NCBI GenBank assembly: GCA_024867545.1
Contig: JANFNE010000021.1
Coordinates: forward strand, 62,001 to 126,000
Reading direction: 5' to 3'
Source of the DNA: Phytopythium helicoides
Lineage: Eukaryota; Oomycota; Peronosporomycetes; Pythiales; Pythiaceae
Length of the DNA stretch: 64,000 bases
Below, in pieces: positions 32,310 to 41,005 of this stretch; the first letter of the stretch is position 1, and each line of letters begins with the position of its first letter. The position numbers and the translations under genes were made by a program. Below the pieces are notes generated by a model, which did not search any database, was not told where the DNA came from, and was given only the letters and a program-made list of their open reading frames with translations.

Positions 32310-34279
32310 ATGGCAAACAAGCGCGCTCGATCGGGCACGGAGGGCGATCCAGGTCCCCGGCGAGACAGGTCCAAGACCAGGCAAGCTGCCGCAGGGCTAC
32401 GCAGATCCACAATGAGTAGAGCTGCTTCCGCAACTCGTCGAGGTCGGTCCAAGACAACACGTGCAGCTGGTCCGACGTCAGGCGGTGCTAGATCTAAAAG
32501 AAAGGAGCGCAGTGCAGAACCACGCAAGAGTCAGTCAAAGAGGCGACGAGCCGAAGTCGAAGCTCGTGACGCAGCCAACGCCAAATCCTCGCTTGTGTGC
32601 GTCAAGACGTCGCTCAAGGCGTTTTGCAAGAGCGATGAGGCCATGACTTTGCCGTGGGAGTCCGTGCTGGCGGATATGGACCAGGCCGTGCTGGAGGCTT
32701 ACGTCCTCGCCAACATCCACGCCGTGCGGATGTGTCAGCTGGGCGATGCAGTGGAGCCACTCAACCAGGTCTTCTTCTACAGATGCCTATCGTGTGTTTG
32801 CAACGCCAACTCCACACTCGGGTCTCCTGCATTCCAGCAATCAGTCACGCTGTACAACACTTGGCGAGGTGAAGACGCTCGACGTGCAAGCAACCGGCAG
32901 ATTACCGCTGGGTGGCAGCAGAACGCAGCCCAAATGATGGCCACTAACACCAAGAACGCGATCGTACGCAACTTCTACCGTCGCTTTCACCGTCACATCA
33001 AGCGGGTCTATGACTTGAATGGTGCTGAGGCCTACGTCATGATCAAGAGCATCCTGGACCCTGTCTACAACGGCAACGATACCGAGGTGCAGGCTTGGCG
33101 AGAGCAGATCCCGCGCAACGAGAGCGGCTACTTGTCCGACGAGGCTAACAGATTGCTTCCTCTCACCTACATAATTATGACCGACATTGAAGAGAGGAAT
33201 CGCCGGTTTCAGCATCGACAAGACATTCCAGAGGTCCGCACGTTCAGTCTCCTGCGGACAAAGATTGGGTTCAAGTGCTCGCACTTCAAGATGTGCAAGA
33301 CGGCGCTCCGCAGCCTACTTCTACGTGCTGGTGTTCGCGTGCCTCCTCTAGGTGACGATTGGAATGCTGTCGCGGACGAATGGTGGCACAGTATATTCAA
33401 TATCGCAAGGTTTGAAACAGCCAACAAGAAGTTCGTAGGAGAGATCGTGACGGACGGAAAGGCTGTCAGCATCGTCATGCGGAAAACCCATCCGGCGACA
33501 GACCGCCCACTCAGGGAAAAGGGTTATGATGTCATGTGGGGCCTAGATCCTGGCAGACGAGATCTGTTCGTAGCAACCAACCAGGACGGCGAGACTATCC
33601 ACTGTTCTACTCGTGAGTTCTACGAGGATGCTCGCTACCACAAGAGCAACCAGAAGATAGCTTGCTGGAAGGAGCGGCGGCCCGACATTTTGACGGCCGA
33701 GCGTCAGATGCCGTCGAAGAAGACCGCGTCGCTCGAGTTGCTGGAAACGTACACACGATACGTTATTCCACGTATGGAAAACCTGCTAGGATTTTCACGG
33801 ACGAAGGGATTCCGCAACCTGCGTTTTGGACGGTACATCTTTGCGCAGAAGATGCTACATGAACTCTGCCGGAGACTGACCCAGCAAGCAGGCAGGCGAA
33901 CGGTGGTTGGATTTGGAGATTGGAGCAATACCGATTACTCTGGACTCATCAAGAAGTGCCCCGCAGGGCCGGTCAAGAGACTCGAGCACACATTGAGAAA
34001 CTACAACCAATTGATGAGTTTCGCACCAGCAAGCTTCACTCACGTTGCCACCGGCGGCTAGAATACCAGTACAGTCTCCGCCTCTGCAAGTTCAAGAACA
34101 GCACGGACAAGGAATGGCGGACGTGCAAGGTTTATAGTGTGCTCCATTGTCGATCCAATGGCTGTTTTGGTACTACTGTGAACCGCGACGTCAACGCCTC
34201 GAAGAACATGCTCATGCTTCTCCTCAACATGCTCCGTGGTCAACCAAGACCTACCGTTTTCTGTCGAGCGCCAACCTAA
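32310..34279 (+). CDS. Fanzor, eukaryotic TnpB-type RNA-guided nuclease (frame-broken)
   Basis: The protein (about 655 residues if the break is ignored) starts with a 90-residue Arg/Lys-rich region holding several nuclear-localisation-like clusters. A helical recognition region and a split RuvC nuclease domain follow. RuvC-I is GLDPGRRDLF (Asp413). TVVGFGDWSN (about 531-540) is a typical Fanzor block. DEFRTSK, at 34013-34033, comes next. A zinc ribbon (HSRC ... HCRSNGC) and RuvC-III NRDVNASKNM (Asp codon at 34187) close the domain. Fanzors are eukaryotic relatives of TnpB/Cas12 that cut DNA under guidance of an RNA made from their own 3' flank, often inside transposons. Frame 3 ends at 34061; the conserved DEFRTSK onward is in frame 2, so a one-base deletion lies at about 33990-34010. 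The first zinc-ribbon Cys is His. No intron is apparent. Confidence 0.9.
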
Positions 34280-34460
34280 CACATCAGGGGCCACAAAGTG
34301 TCTGCAGGTGCGCTCAGCGTTGCCCGCAGATAGCACTATCTACTCAGGCATTGTTGCATTTTCACTGGGTTCCATTCCCAGTCATCGTCTTTTATCATAG
34401 GATGCCGGGTTTACCACAGCCATACCCGCGAGCCGAAGGCGAGTGCTAGCAATACAGCAT
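34280..34460 (+). ncRNA. Candidate Fanzor guide RNA (omega/fRNA) and right end
   Basis: Fanzor and TnpB guide RNAs come from the end of the nuclease gene and its 3' flank. Here the flank holds short stem-loops: gatag-ca-ctatc near 34332, cgggt...acccg near 34403-34425, and gcc-gaa-ggc within cgcgagccgaaggcgagtgc near 34428-34447. Such compact GC-rich hairpins occur at TnpB-type element ends. The boundary and the guide segment cannot be set from one copy. This is inference from position and folding by eye. Confidence 0.3.
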
Positions 34461-34941
34461 TCACTATGAGCCCACACGAGGAAGAGTTCGTTGCATATTG
34501 GTGGTGCATTGGTGGTGCTTGGTCCAGGTCTCTTGATGAGCAATCGTTCGCTGGCTTCGGCTCGCCGTGCTCATCCCAATGGAGTTGCTACTTCTCGGTC
34601 ACTCACTGGCGCGGTTATCCTGCTCATCGTGGCCGATCCAAGCAGCAAGCGCCGCTGGATATTCGTGCAAGTGCAACCTGAACGCTTTGTGGATGCACCG
34701 CCCCTCTCACTCGCCCATTTTACGCTTTGCCGTTGGAGTCAACAACCATAATCACCCTCGAGGGCGGACAAGGCCTCTCGATCCTCCCATTGGTCAAAAC
34801 CACCTCTTTTCAGAAAATCGCGCGCTCTGATTGGTGGGATCTGTGGAGAAGCTCCGAACCGACTCGCCGGCGACATGCCGCGCCCGCTCACGTCAAGCAT
34901 CCCTTGTCACCGCTTCCTTGCCATTCCTCTACTTGCCGCCA
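34461..34941. promoter_or_regulatory. Promoter region of the Sec14 gene, with CCAAT boxes
   Basis: Two inverted CCAAT boxes (cccattggtcaaa near 34788 and tgattggtggg near 34829) lie 100-155 bases before the start at 34942, a plausible promoter arrangement. A short direct repeat (ttggtggtgca/ttggtggtgct) is at about 34499-34520. An 86-codon frame (34491-34751) has a hydrophobic start but no family resemblance. Confidence 0.4.
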
Positions 34942-37188
34942 ATGGAGCTCGGCGCGGTGCTGGTGCGCGACTCGCGCTACGTGTGGCGGCGGCGTGTGGC
35001 GCGGCTGGAGCGGCGCGCGCTGGTGCTGGCGCCCGAGGGCGCGGCGGGCGAGGCGCTGGAGCTGGCGCTGGACGGCGGCTGGAGCTGCGAGCCCGTCGTG
35101 GTCTCGGCCGCGCACCCGAACGCCGTGCGGCTCACGGAGCTGCGCTCGGGCCGCGAGGCGCTCGTGGACGCCGGCAGTCGCGGCCGGCGACAGCTGTGGG
35201 TCGAGCTCTTCGCCAACGCGCGCAAGAGCGCCGCGCTGCCCGCCGCCAGGTTTTCCGCGCTGAAGGAGGTCAGAGAGGCCCAAGACGACGCGGGGCTCAG
35301 ACGCAAGGCCGTGGAGGCGCTGCTACCGGTTGCGGGGATGCTACTGCGAGGCGAAGATGTGGAGAAGCTGCTTGTGGAGCACGAGGACGGCGAGGTGGTC
35401 GACGCCAAGAGCGCCACAGACGCAGCTGCGCTGATGGTCGAGAGCCAGGTGCTGGAGCCGCTGGACACGTGCTCGTGCGGACGCAACCACCACCCGTACG
35501 CCAGCGACCAGGTCTACCGCGTCAAGCAGCAGGACGCGCTCGCGCAGCTCATCGTTGTTCCGGACGCGTCGACTTCCAGCGTGCTCGCTCTTGACTCGCT
35601 GCAAGAAAATCGACCACGCTCGCGCCGAGATGTCGCCTGGAGCAACGCACCACCATGCTTCGATCTGCTGCAGGCGCTGGACCGATCTGAAGACGGGTTC
35701 TCGGGGACGAAGATCGTGCAGATGCTGCTGCAATCGGGAGTGCTAAATGTGTCGACTGCCGTCATCCTGGCCGACAGAATGCTTCGAAGCGGTTTGATCG
35801 TGCAGACTGGCTCTGAAACACAGAGCACGCACTCATTTGTCATGGATGCTGACGTCAAGTACGAGCGAGGACTGGACAGAGATGGACTCGACTTCATTCC
35901 TCCGATCGACAGCCCCTCGCCGACGGCATTCAACTCAGACGAAGTCCACCAGCTCAAGAAACGGCTAAGCTGCATGAAGAGCCGCCACGACAACATTTTC
36001 CGCATCCTTTGTGGAGTATGCGTCGTCATGGCGCTTGACTCGTGGCACGCATCTGTGTTTACAAGCACTCTGAAGGCTGGAGTGGCTTTGACACTGCTGC
36101 TACTCTTTGTGCTCAAAGATGGCACGGCGACACTAGCATTCAACGTCTGCGATGCAAATGGAACTCCTCAGCTCGGAGGAATGGTCACCGCTGGCTTCTT
36201 CACTGACAATGCCAATCTCCATGAGCGCCCCACAATCAACCCCGCAGTCCAGAAAGCCGTGCTGACAGAGGTTAGCTCGAAATCCGGCGAGCACTCCGAA
36301 TCGAGGCAAAAGTCCGAGGCACTTCAGATTGCGACCGCTGTACCAGTGCTGGAGCTGGCAGAAATGCAAGGATCAGGAGTCCTTTCTCAAATCGACCAGG
36401 CTAAGGTGCTATCATTTCGCCAGGCAATGGCGCAGTCAGCTGGCGTGCCAATTGAAGCGACACAAGTGTTCTCGGATGTATACCTCTTGAGCGTCATGAG
36501 CGTGAAGGATCGCGCGTTCCGGTACGCTGTCACAAAGATGTCCAAGATTCTGGACTGGCGGAAATCGTACGGTGTCGAACGACTGACACTTAGCTCCGTC
36601 GATGTCGAAGTGAAGACTCGATTGGCATCAGCTAACATGTACTGGTACGGCTACGACTTCCAGAACCGGCCAATCCTATGGGTACGAGCTCATTTGAAGA
36701 ATTGGTCGAACATGTCTACGAGCCGCGAAGCCGAAGTGCGAGCACACATTTTCTTGATCGAGCTGTGCTGCCGCGAGTTGATGCCCGCGGGTGTCACAAC
36801 TTTCACGATTGTATCGGATGCGTCCAAGATCTCGACAACGATGGTGGACCTAAGGCTCATGCACGCACTACTGGATACCTGCGTGGCCAACTATCCCGAC
36901 CGCATCGGGATGGTGCACGCCGGCCCAGTGAATCGGCTGCTGAAGTACTTAGCGACAGCACTCTGGCCGTTCTTGCCGACGCGATTGCGCTCTAAAGTTT
37001 CGTTTATGCGGGATTGCGCGACGGAGCTGTCCAAGTACATGCAGTTCGATGTGATCCCAAGTTATATGGGCGGGCCTGCGGAGCACCAGCTGAGTGATGA
37101 TGGTGATTCCTCCAGTCTTGACCTAGCGTACATGATGAAGGCTCAAAAGGACCGAATGGCTGCGCTCAGCCAGCGAGCCCAGGGATGA
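34942..37188 (+). CDS. PH-DEP-CRAL/TRIO (Sec14-like) lipid-transfer protein
   Basis: One exon of 748 residues starts at MELGAVLVRDSRYVWRRRV. The N-terminus (1-95) is a short PH-like domain. Two DEP-like winged-helix segments follow (about 115-190, LLRGEDVEKLLVEHEDGE, and 235-300, SGTKIVQMLLQSGVLNVSTA). A hydrophobic region around residues 350-400 (RILCGVCVVMALDS and AGVALTLLLLFVLKD) could be a membrane hairpin. The C-terminal third (about 505-710) is a CRAL-TRIO domain (FRYAVTKMSKILDWRKSYG, YWYGYDFQNRPILWVR, then the lipid-pocket core). Sec14-type proteins bind and move phosphoinositides or other lipids; PH and DEP parts suggest membrane docking in signalling. The ligand is unknown. An in-frame ATG at 34831 exists but the preceding codons look non-coding. 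Confidence 0.8.
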   Translation: MELGAVLVRDSRYVWRRRVARLERRALVLAPEGAAGEALELALDGGWSCEPVVVSAAHPNAVRLTELRSGREALVDAGSRGRRQLWVELFANARKSAALPAARFSALKEVREAQDDAGLRRKAVEALLPVAGMLLRGEDVEKLLVEHEDGEVVDAKSATDAAALMVESQVLEPLDTCSCGRNHHPYASDQVYRVKQQDALAQLIVVPDASTSSVLALDSLQENRPRSRRDVAWSNAPPCFDLLQALDRSEDGFSGTKIVQMLLQSGVLNVSTAVILADRMLRSGLIVQTGSETQSTHSFVMDADVKYERGLDRDGLDFIPPIDSPSPTAFNSDEVHQLKKRLSCMKSRHDNIFRILCGVCVVMALDSWHASVFTSTLKAGVALTLLLLFVLKDGTATLAFNVCDANGTPQLGGMVTAGFFTDNANLHERPTINPAVQKAVLTEVSSKSGEHSESRQKSEALQIATAVPVLELAEMQGSGVLSQIDQAKVLSFRQAMAQSAGVPIEATQVFSDVYLLSVMSVKDRAFRYAVTKMSKILDWRKSYGVERLTLSSVDVEVKTRLASANMYWYGYDFQNRPILWVRAHLKNWSNMSTSREAEVRAHIFLIELCCRELMPAGVTTFTIVSDASKISTTMVDLRLMHALLDTCVANYPDRIGMVHAGPVNRLLKYLATALWPFLPTRLRSKVSFMRDCATELSKYMQFDVIPSYMGGPAEHQLSDDGDSSSLDLAYMMKAQKDRMAALSQRAQG

Positions 37189-37237
37189 GTAGGACGATTG
37201 ATGTGTATTTGAATATGAACCGGATGGCGTCGTGAAG

Positions 37238-37917
37238 CTATGGACGTTTGATCTCTAGATGTCACACGACAGTGAGCAAGCAAAATACGATCAACCACCT
37301 CCAAGCATATGACCGCACCAAAGTTGTAGAAGACTTTCAGGTGCTCGTGCTTGTCGTCGTCGATGAACTTGAATTGCGCCATGTATTTCCCCCTGTAGAA
37401 GAGCCCCGATGGTGCGTCGATCCAGTCGTACTTGGGGTACACGAACACATACGGGTCGGAGCGCGGGGCGTAGGAGCCGAGCACAATCTCGTCGCTCGTG
37501 GACAGCACCGTCTTCTTGACCTTGTTGCGGAAGCGCAGGCCACTGACGATCTCGCGATTGACGCGGAATGAGATCACGAAGCGGTAGCGCGATCCCTCCT
37601 CCATGACGAACGGCGTCGAGCGCATGTGCTCCACGCCCATAGCCGAGTCCAGGTTATACACGATGTCGGGTCTGCCGTCCTCGAAAGCCACCTTGAACTC
37701 CTCCACCACGACGCGCCTGGCGTCGCTCGTGTCTGCACTCCACATCGTCTGGTCAGCTTGTCGAGCCTGGAGCGTCCGTCTGGGGCCTTCAGCACGCACC
37801 ACCAAGATCTCCGTGGGCCGCCGAGCCCAGTAGCTGCTCCTTGTACCTGCGCAGGCTCTCGTCCTCGGCGTCCTTCTGCAGCAGCTCGTGCACCGACTGG
37901 ATCGCTCGCTCGCTCAT
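37238..37917 (-). CDS. Rho GDP-dissociation inhibitor (RhoGDI)
   Basis: RhoGDI extracts prenylated Rho/Rac GTPases from membranes and holds them in the cytosol. The core is unmistakable: RRVVVEEFKVAFEDGRPDIV, STPFVMEEGSRYRFVISFRV, EIVSGLRFRN, GSYAPRSDPYVF, APSGLFYRGKY and FIDDDKHEHLKVFYNF. The N-terminal arm starts MSERAIQSVHELLQKDAEDE at 37917 and continues to YKEQLLGSA. A short last exon (37238-37254) after intron 37255-37318 gives the typical ending FEIKRP. One extra base in a CCC run near 37830 breaks the frame between LLGSA and EILVVRAEG. Length (about 204 residues) is normal. It ends 50 bases from the convergent Sec14 gene. Confidence 0.92.
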
Positions 37918-38287
37918 CTGCGGCTTCCGTCAGCCGTATCTCGGCCATTTCTGCGCGGATTTCGCCCGGAGACGCACCCTGTAGTCGCTGGGGAAGCCTC
38001 CGTCGCTGCTGCCGCTCGCAGAGACCGCGTCCGCCGCGTCCGCGCGCGCCACGGACGCCGCCGCGCCGCCCTCCCCTGCGTCCATCTCGCTAGCGTTTGT
38101 TTGTTTTCCGTCCTGCGTCGCTTCTCGTATGGGTTTTCGCAGGTATGGCTACACAAACCTCCAGCAACTAATGCCATGCTGCCGGCCAGTGGTTGGCTGG
38201 GCTGGGCTAGTGACGGCGGCCACTGCGCTCATTGCCGCAGCTCGCGCCTCGGCCGTCCGCCGCCAGCCACCGCCACCGCCGCCCACG
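37918..38287. other. Divergent intergenic region, RhoGDI/bystin
   Basis: GC-rich 370 bases between two divergent start codons; it must hold both promoters. The bystin frame stays open upstream into this region, but those codons look unlike bystin, so I start that gene at 38288. Confidence 0.4.
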
Positions 38288-39562
38288 ATGCCCAAGGCCG
38301 TGCGCGCAGGGAAGCCCAAGCGCGCGAGTCCGCTGGAGAAGCAGCTGGCGTTCGACAGCAAGCCCTGGTACGACAAGAAGAGCGGCGCGCGCGCCAGCGC
38401 CGGCGACAGCGACGAGGATGACGACATGGGCGCTGATGTCGTGCCGGAGAAGCTCTCGCGCAAGACGCTGGCCATGGCGCGCGCGCAGCAGGCAGAGGAG
38501 CGCGCGCTGCAGCAGAAGCAGCAGCGTGGTGCGGCGCCAGCTTCGGCCGCGGCAAGTAGCGACGACGAGTCGGAAGACGACGACATGGACGACGACATGG
38601 ACGAGTATGAGGGCGACGAGCTCGTGCGCATCAACGATGGATACGTAGAGGAGGTGGAGATCTGCGAGGAGGACGAGGAGGTGCTGGCCAACTTCATGAT
38701 GGGTGCTCCGGAGCGCCGCAACCTGGCAGACATCATTATGGACAAGATTTTCGAGAAGGAGGCCCGCGAGCGCGGAGAGATGGACGACGAGGACGTGGGG
38801 CCGGAGCCCGGACGCTTTGACCCCAAGATCGTCGAGGTGTACACGGGCGTGGGCAAGATCCTGCAGCGGTACACGTCCGGCAAGCTGCCCAAGGCGTTCA
38901 AGGTCATCCCGAGCCTGAGCTACTGGGAGGACATTCTGTGGCTCACGACGCCGGACAAGTGGTCGCCGCACGCCATGTTCGCGGCCACGCGCCTGTTCTC
39001 GTCGAACCTGAACCCGAAGATGGCGCAGCGCTTCTTCAACATCTTTCTGCTCGAGCATGTGCGGCAGGACATTCGCGAGAACAAGCGGCTCAACTTCCAC
39101 CTGTACATGGCGCTCAAGAAGGCGCTGTACAAGCCGCAAGCGTTCTTCAAGGGTATCGTGATCCCGCTGTGCGAGAGCCAAAACTGCTCGCAGCGCGAGG
39201 CGGCCATCATCGGCAGCGTGCTGTCCAAGACGTCGGTGCCGGTGATCCACTCGGCCGCGACGCTCATGAAGCTGGCGTCCATGCCGTACTCTGGCGGCAA
39301 CAGCATGTTCATCCGCGTGCTGCTCAACAAGAAGTACAGCCTGCCGACGCGCGTGATCTCGGAGCTGGGCAAGCACTACCTGCGGTTCACGTCGGACACG
39401 CGCGCGCTGCCGGTGCTGTGGCACCAGTCGCTGCTGGTGTTTGCGCAGCGGTACAAGAACGACATCCCGAAGCAGCAGAAGGAGGCCATGAAGGCGCTGC
39501 TCAAGCAGCACTTCCACCACCAGATCACGCCCGAGATCCGCCGCGAGCTGTTCATGGAGTGA
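38288..39562 (+). CDS. BYSL: Bystin (Enp1 homologue), 40S ribosome biogenesis factor
   Basis: The single exon encodes 424 residues, about the usual length for bystin. The N-terminal 150 residues are charged and acidic (DDESEDDDMDDDMDEYEGDE). The conserved C-terminal domain includes RRNLADIIMDKIFEKE, GVGKILQRYTSGKLPKAFK, LSYWEDILWLTTPDKWSPH, ALKKALYKPQAFFKGIVIPL, SVPVIHSAATLMKLA and LWHQSLLVFAQRYKNDI. Bystin/Enp1 binds pre-40S particles and is needed for 18S rRNA maturation and export. No frame breaks. Very high G/C at third codon positions, as expected of a well-expressed gene. Confidence 0.97.
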   Translation: MPKAVRAGKPKRASPLEKQLAFDSKPWYDKKSGARASAGDSDEDDDMGADVVPEKLSRKTLAMARAQQAEERALQQKQQRGAAPASAAASSDDESEDDDMDDDMDEYEGDELVRINDGYVEEVEICEEDEEVLANFMMGAPERRNLADIIMDKIFEKEARERGEMDDEDVGPEPGRFDPKIVEVYTGVGKILQRYTSGKLPKAFKVIPSLSYWEDILWLTTPDKWSPHAMFAATRLFSSNLNPKMAQRFFNIFLLEHVRQDIRENKRLNFHLYMALKKALYKPQAFFKGIVIPLCESQNCSQREAAIIGSVLSKTSVPVIHSAATLMKLASMPYSGGNSMFIRVLLNKKYSLPTRVISELGKHYLRFTSDTRALPVLWHQSLLVFAQRYKNDIPKQQKEAMKALLKQHFHHQITPEIRRELFME

Positions 39563-39823
39563 GCCGCCGCTGGCGCCGCCTTGTATTAAATTTTGCTACA
39601 AGTGTATTTGCAATCCCCCCATGCGCAGTCGTAATCGCTTGCCGTCGCATCTCGGCGTTTGTGTCCTGCATGGCCCTTGACCCCGTTGAACTTCCAGACA
39701 ATTCGGCCGCGTGCCATTGGCTGGCGCCGTATATGGCGCTGAGTATTGGTATCTTTTGCCCCCGTCACCTCCGGGCGGCCCGGCCATTGGCTCCCGCACA
39801 ACCCGAGCGCCCGCCCCGCCCGC

Positions 39824-40897
39824 ATGGTGACCACGCGCAGCCGCACAGCGTCCAAGGACTCGACGCCCTCGTCCGCCGACTCGAAGAAGCGCACGGCCGC
39901 AGAGAGCAAGCCGTCGCCCCGCCCCGCTAAGAAGAAGACGCCCGCCGCCATGGCGCTCGAGGTCGGCCAGCAGGTCGACAAGCAGCTGACGCTGCGCAAC
40001 CAGGACGAGCAGGACGTGACCTTCGCCGACACGTTCAAGGACCACGGCGTCGTGTTCTTCATGTACCCCAAGGCCAACACGCCTGGCTGCACCAAGCAGG
40101 CCTGCGGCTTCCGTGACAACATCCAGGCCATCAAGGACGCGGGATTCACCGTTTACGGGCTCAGCGGAGACAACCCCAAGCCGCTCGCCAACTGGAAGGC
40201 CAAGGAGAACCTCCCCTTCGACCTGCTCAGCGACCCGCAGCACGAGCTCATCAAGTACTTCGGCAGCTCTATCGGAGGCACCAAGGTGCAGCGCTCCCAC
40301 GTCGTCATCCTCAAGGGCGGCGTCGTTGGCGACGTCCAGCCCAAGGTCTCCCCCGCCGAGAGCGTGCAGCGCGCTGTCGACTTTGTCAAGGCGCACGCCG
40401 CCGGCGCGACGGAGGACAAGGGCAAGGATGAGGAGGAGTTCGCCGTTGGCAAGACGGTCACGTTCGACATCGAGCTCGAGACGCACGCCGCCGAAAAGGT
40501 CAAGTTCCAGGACCTGATCAAGGAGCGTGGCGCCATCTTCTTCATGTACCCCAAGGCGGACACGCCCGGCTGCACCAAGCAGGCCTGCGGCTTCAACGAC
40601 AACCTCGAGACGATCAACGCCGCGGGGTTTGACGTGTACGGTCTTGGCGCGGACACGCCGGCCGAGCTCACGGCCTGGAAGGAGAGCCAAAAGTACAAGT
40701 ACACGTTCCTGTCGGACCCCGAGCGCAAGCTCATCGGGTTCTTTGGCAGCGAGACGGAGGCCAAGCGCGTCGAGCGCTCGCACGTGATCATCCTTGCTGG
40801 CGGCAAGGTCGGCGAAATCGAGCACAACGTGACGCCTGCCGACAGCTTCAACAAGGCGCTCGCCTTTGTCAAAGCCAGTGCTTCTAGCAAGCTCTAA
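39824..40897 (+). CDS. Tandem PrxQ/BCP-type peroxiredoxin, likely nuclear
   Basis: The 357-residue protein has two complete PrxQ (bacterioferritin comigratory protein) domains in a row, each with the signature TPGCTKQACGF. That motif carries the peroxidatic Cys and, five residues on, the resolving Cys. The domains cover roughly residues 45-190 and 205-355. Each also has a FFMYPKA motif and a conserved Arg region (QRSHVVIL, ERSHVIIL). The first 42 residues are basic and Ser-rich (TTRSRTASKDS ... RPAKKK), resembling a nuclear-localisation segment as in the yeast nuclear peroxidase Dot5. The role is reduction of hydrogen or alkyl peroxides using thioredoxin-type donors. Neither domain has lost its cysteines. 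Confidence 0.92.
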   Translation: MVTTRSRTASKDSTPSSADSKKRTAAESKPSPRPAKKKTPAAMALEVGQQVDKQLTLRNQDEQDVTFADTFKDHGVVFFMYPKANTPGCTKQACGFRDNIQAIKDAGFTVYGLSGDNPKPLANWKAKENLPFDLLSDPQHELIKYFGSSIGGTKVQRSHVVILKGGVVGDVQPKVSPAESVQRAVDFVKAHAAGATEDKGKDEEEFAVGKTVTFDIELETHAAEKVKFQDLIKERGAIFFMYPKADTPGCTKQACGFNDNLETINAAGFDVYGLGADTPAELTAWKESQKYKYTFLSDPERKLIGFFGSETEAKRVERSHVIILAGGKVGEIEHNVTPADSFNKALAFVKASASSKL

Positions 40898-41005
40898 AGC
40901 TGCTAGCCTCCGCTCGAACGACTACCCTTAGCGAGCTTAGCAATGTAAGGGAAATGTACCAGCAATGTTGTTGAGCTTTCATTGTGATGGTCAAAGTATG
41001 CGAGT

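Noticed and set aside
31838..34700. Terminal inverted repeats or a target-site duplication around Fanzor
   Set aside because: I compared both flanks by eye and found no convincing match; element borders remain undefined.
34491..34751. 86-codon frame with hydrophobic start downstream of Fanzor
   Set aside because: No family resemblance and it overlaps likely promoter sequence.
38207..39520. 437-codon minus-strand frame opposite bystin
   Set aside because: Mirror of the bystin codons (GC at third positions keeps the reverse frame open); no domain.
39596..40825. 409-codon frame on the minus strand opposite the peroxiredoxin gene
   Set aside because: It mirrors a GC-rich, well-identified gene on the plus strand; its Leu/Val/Arg-rich translation has no motif.
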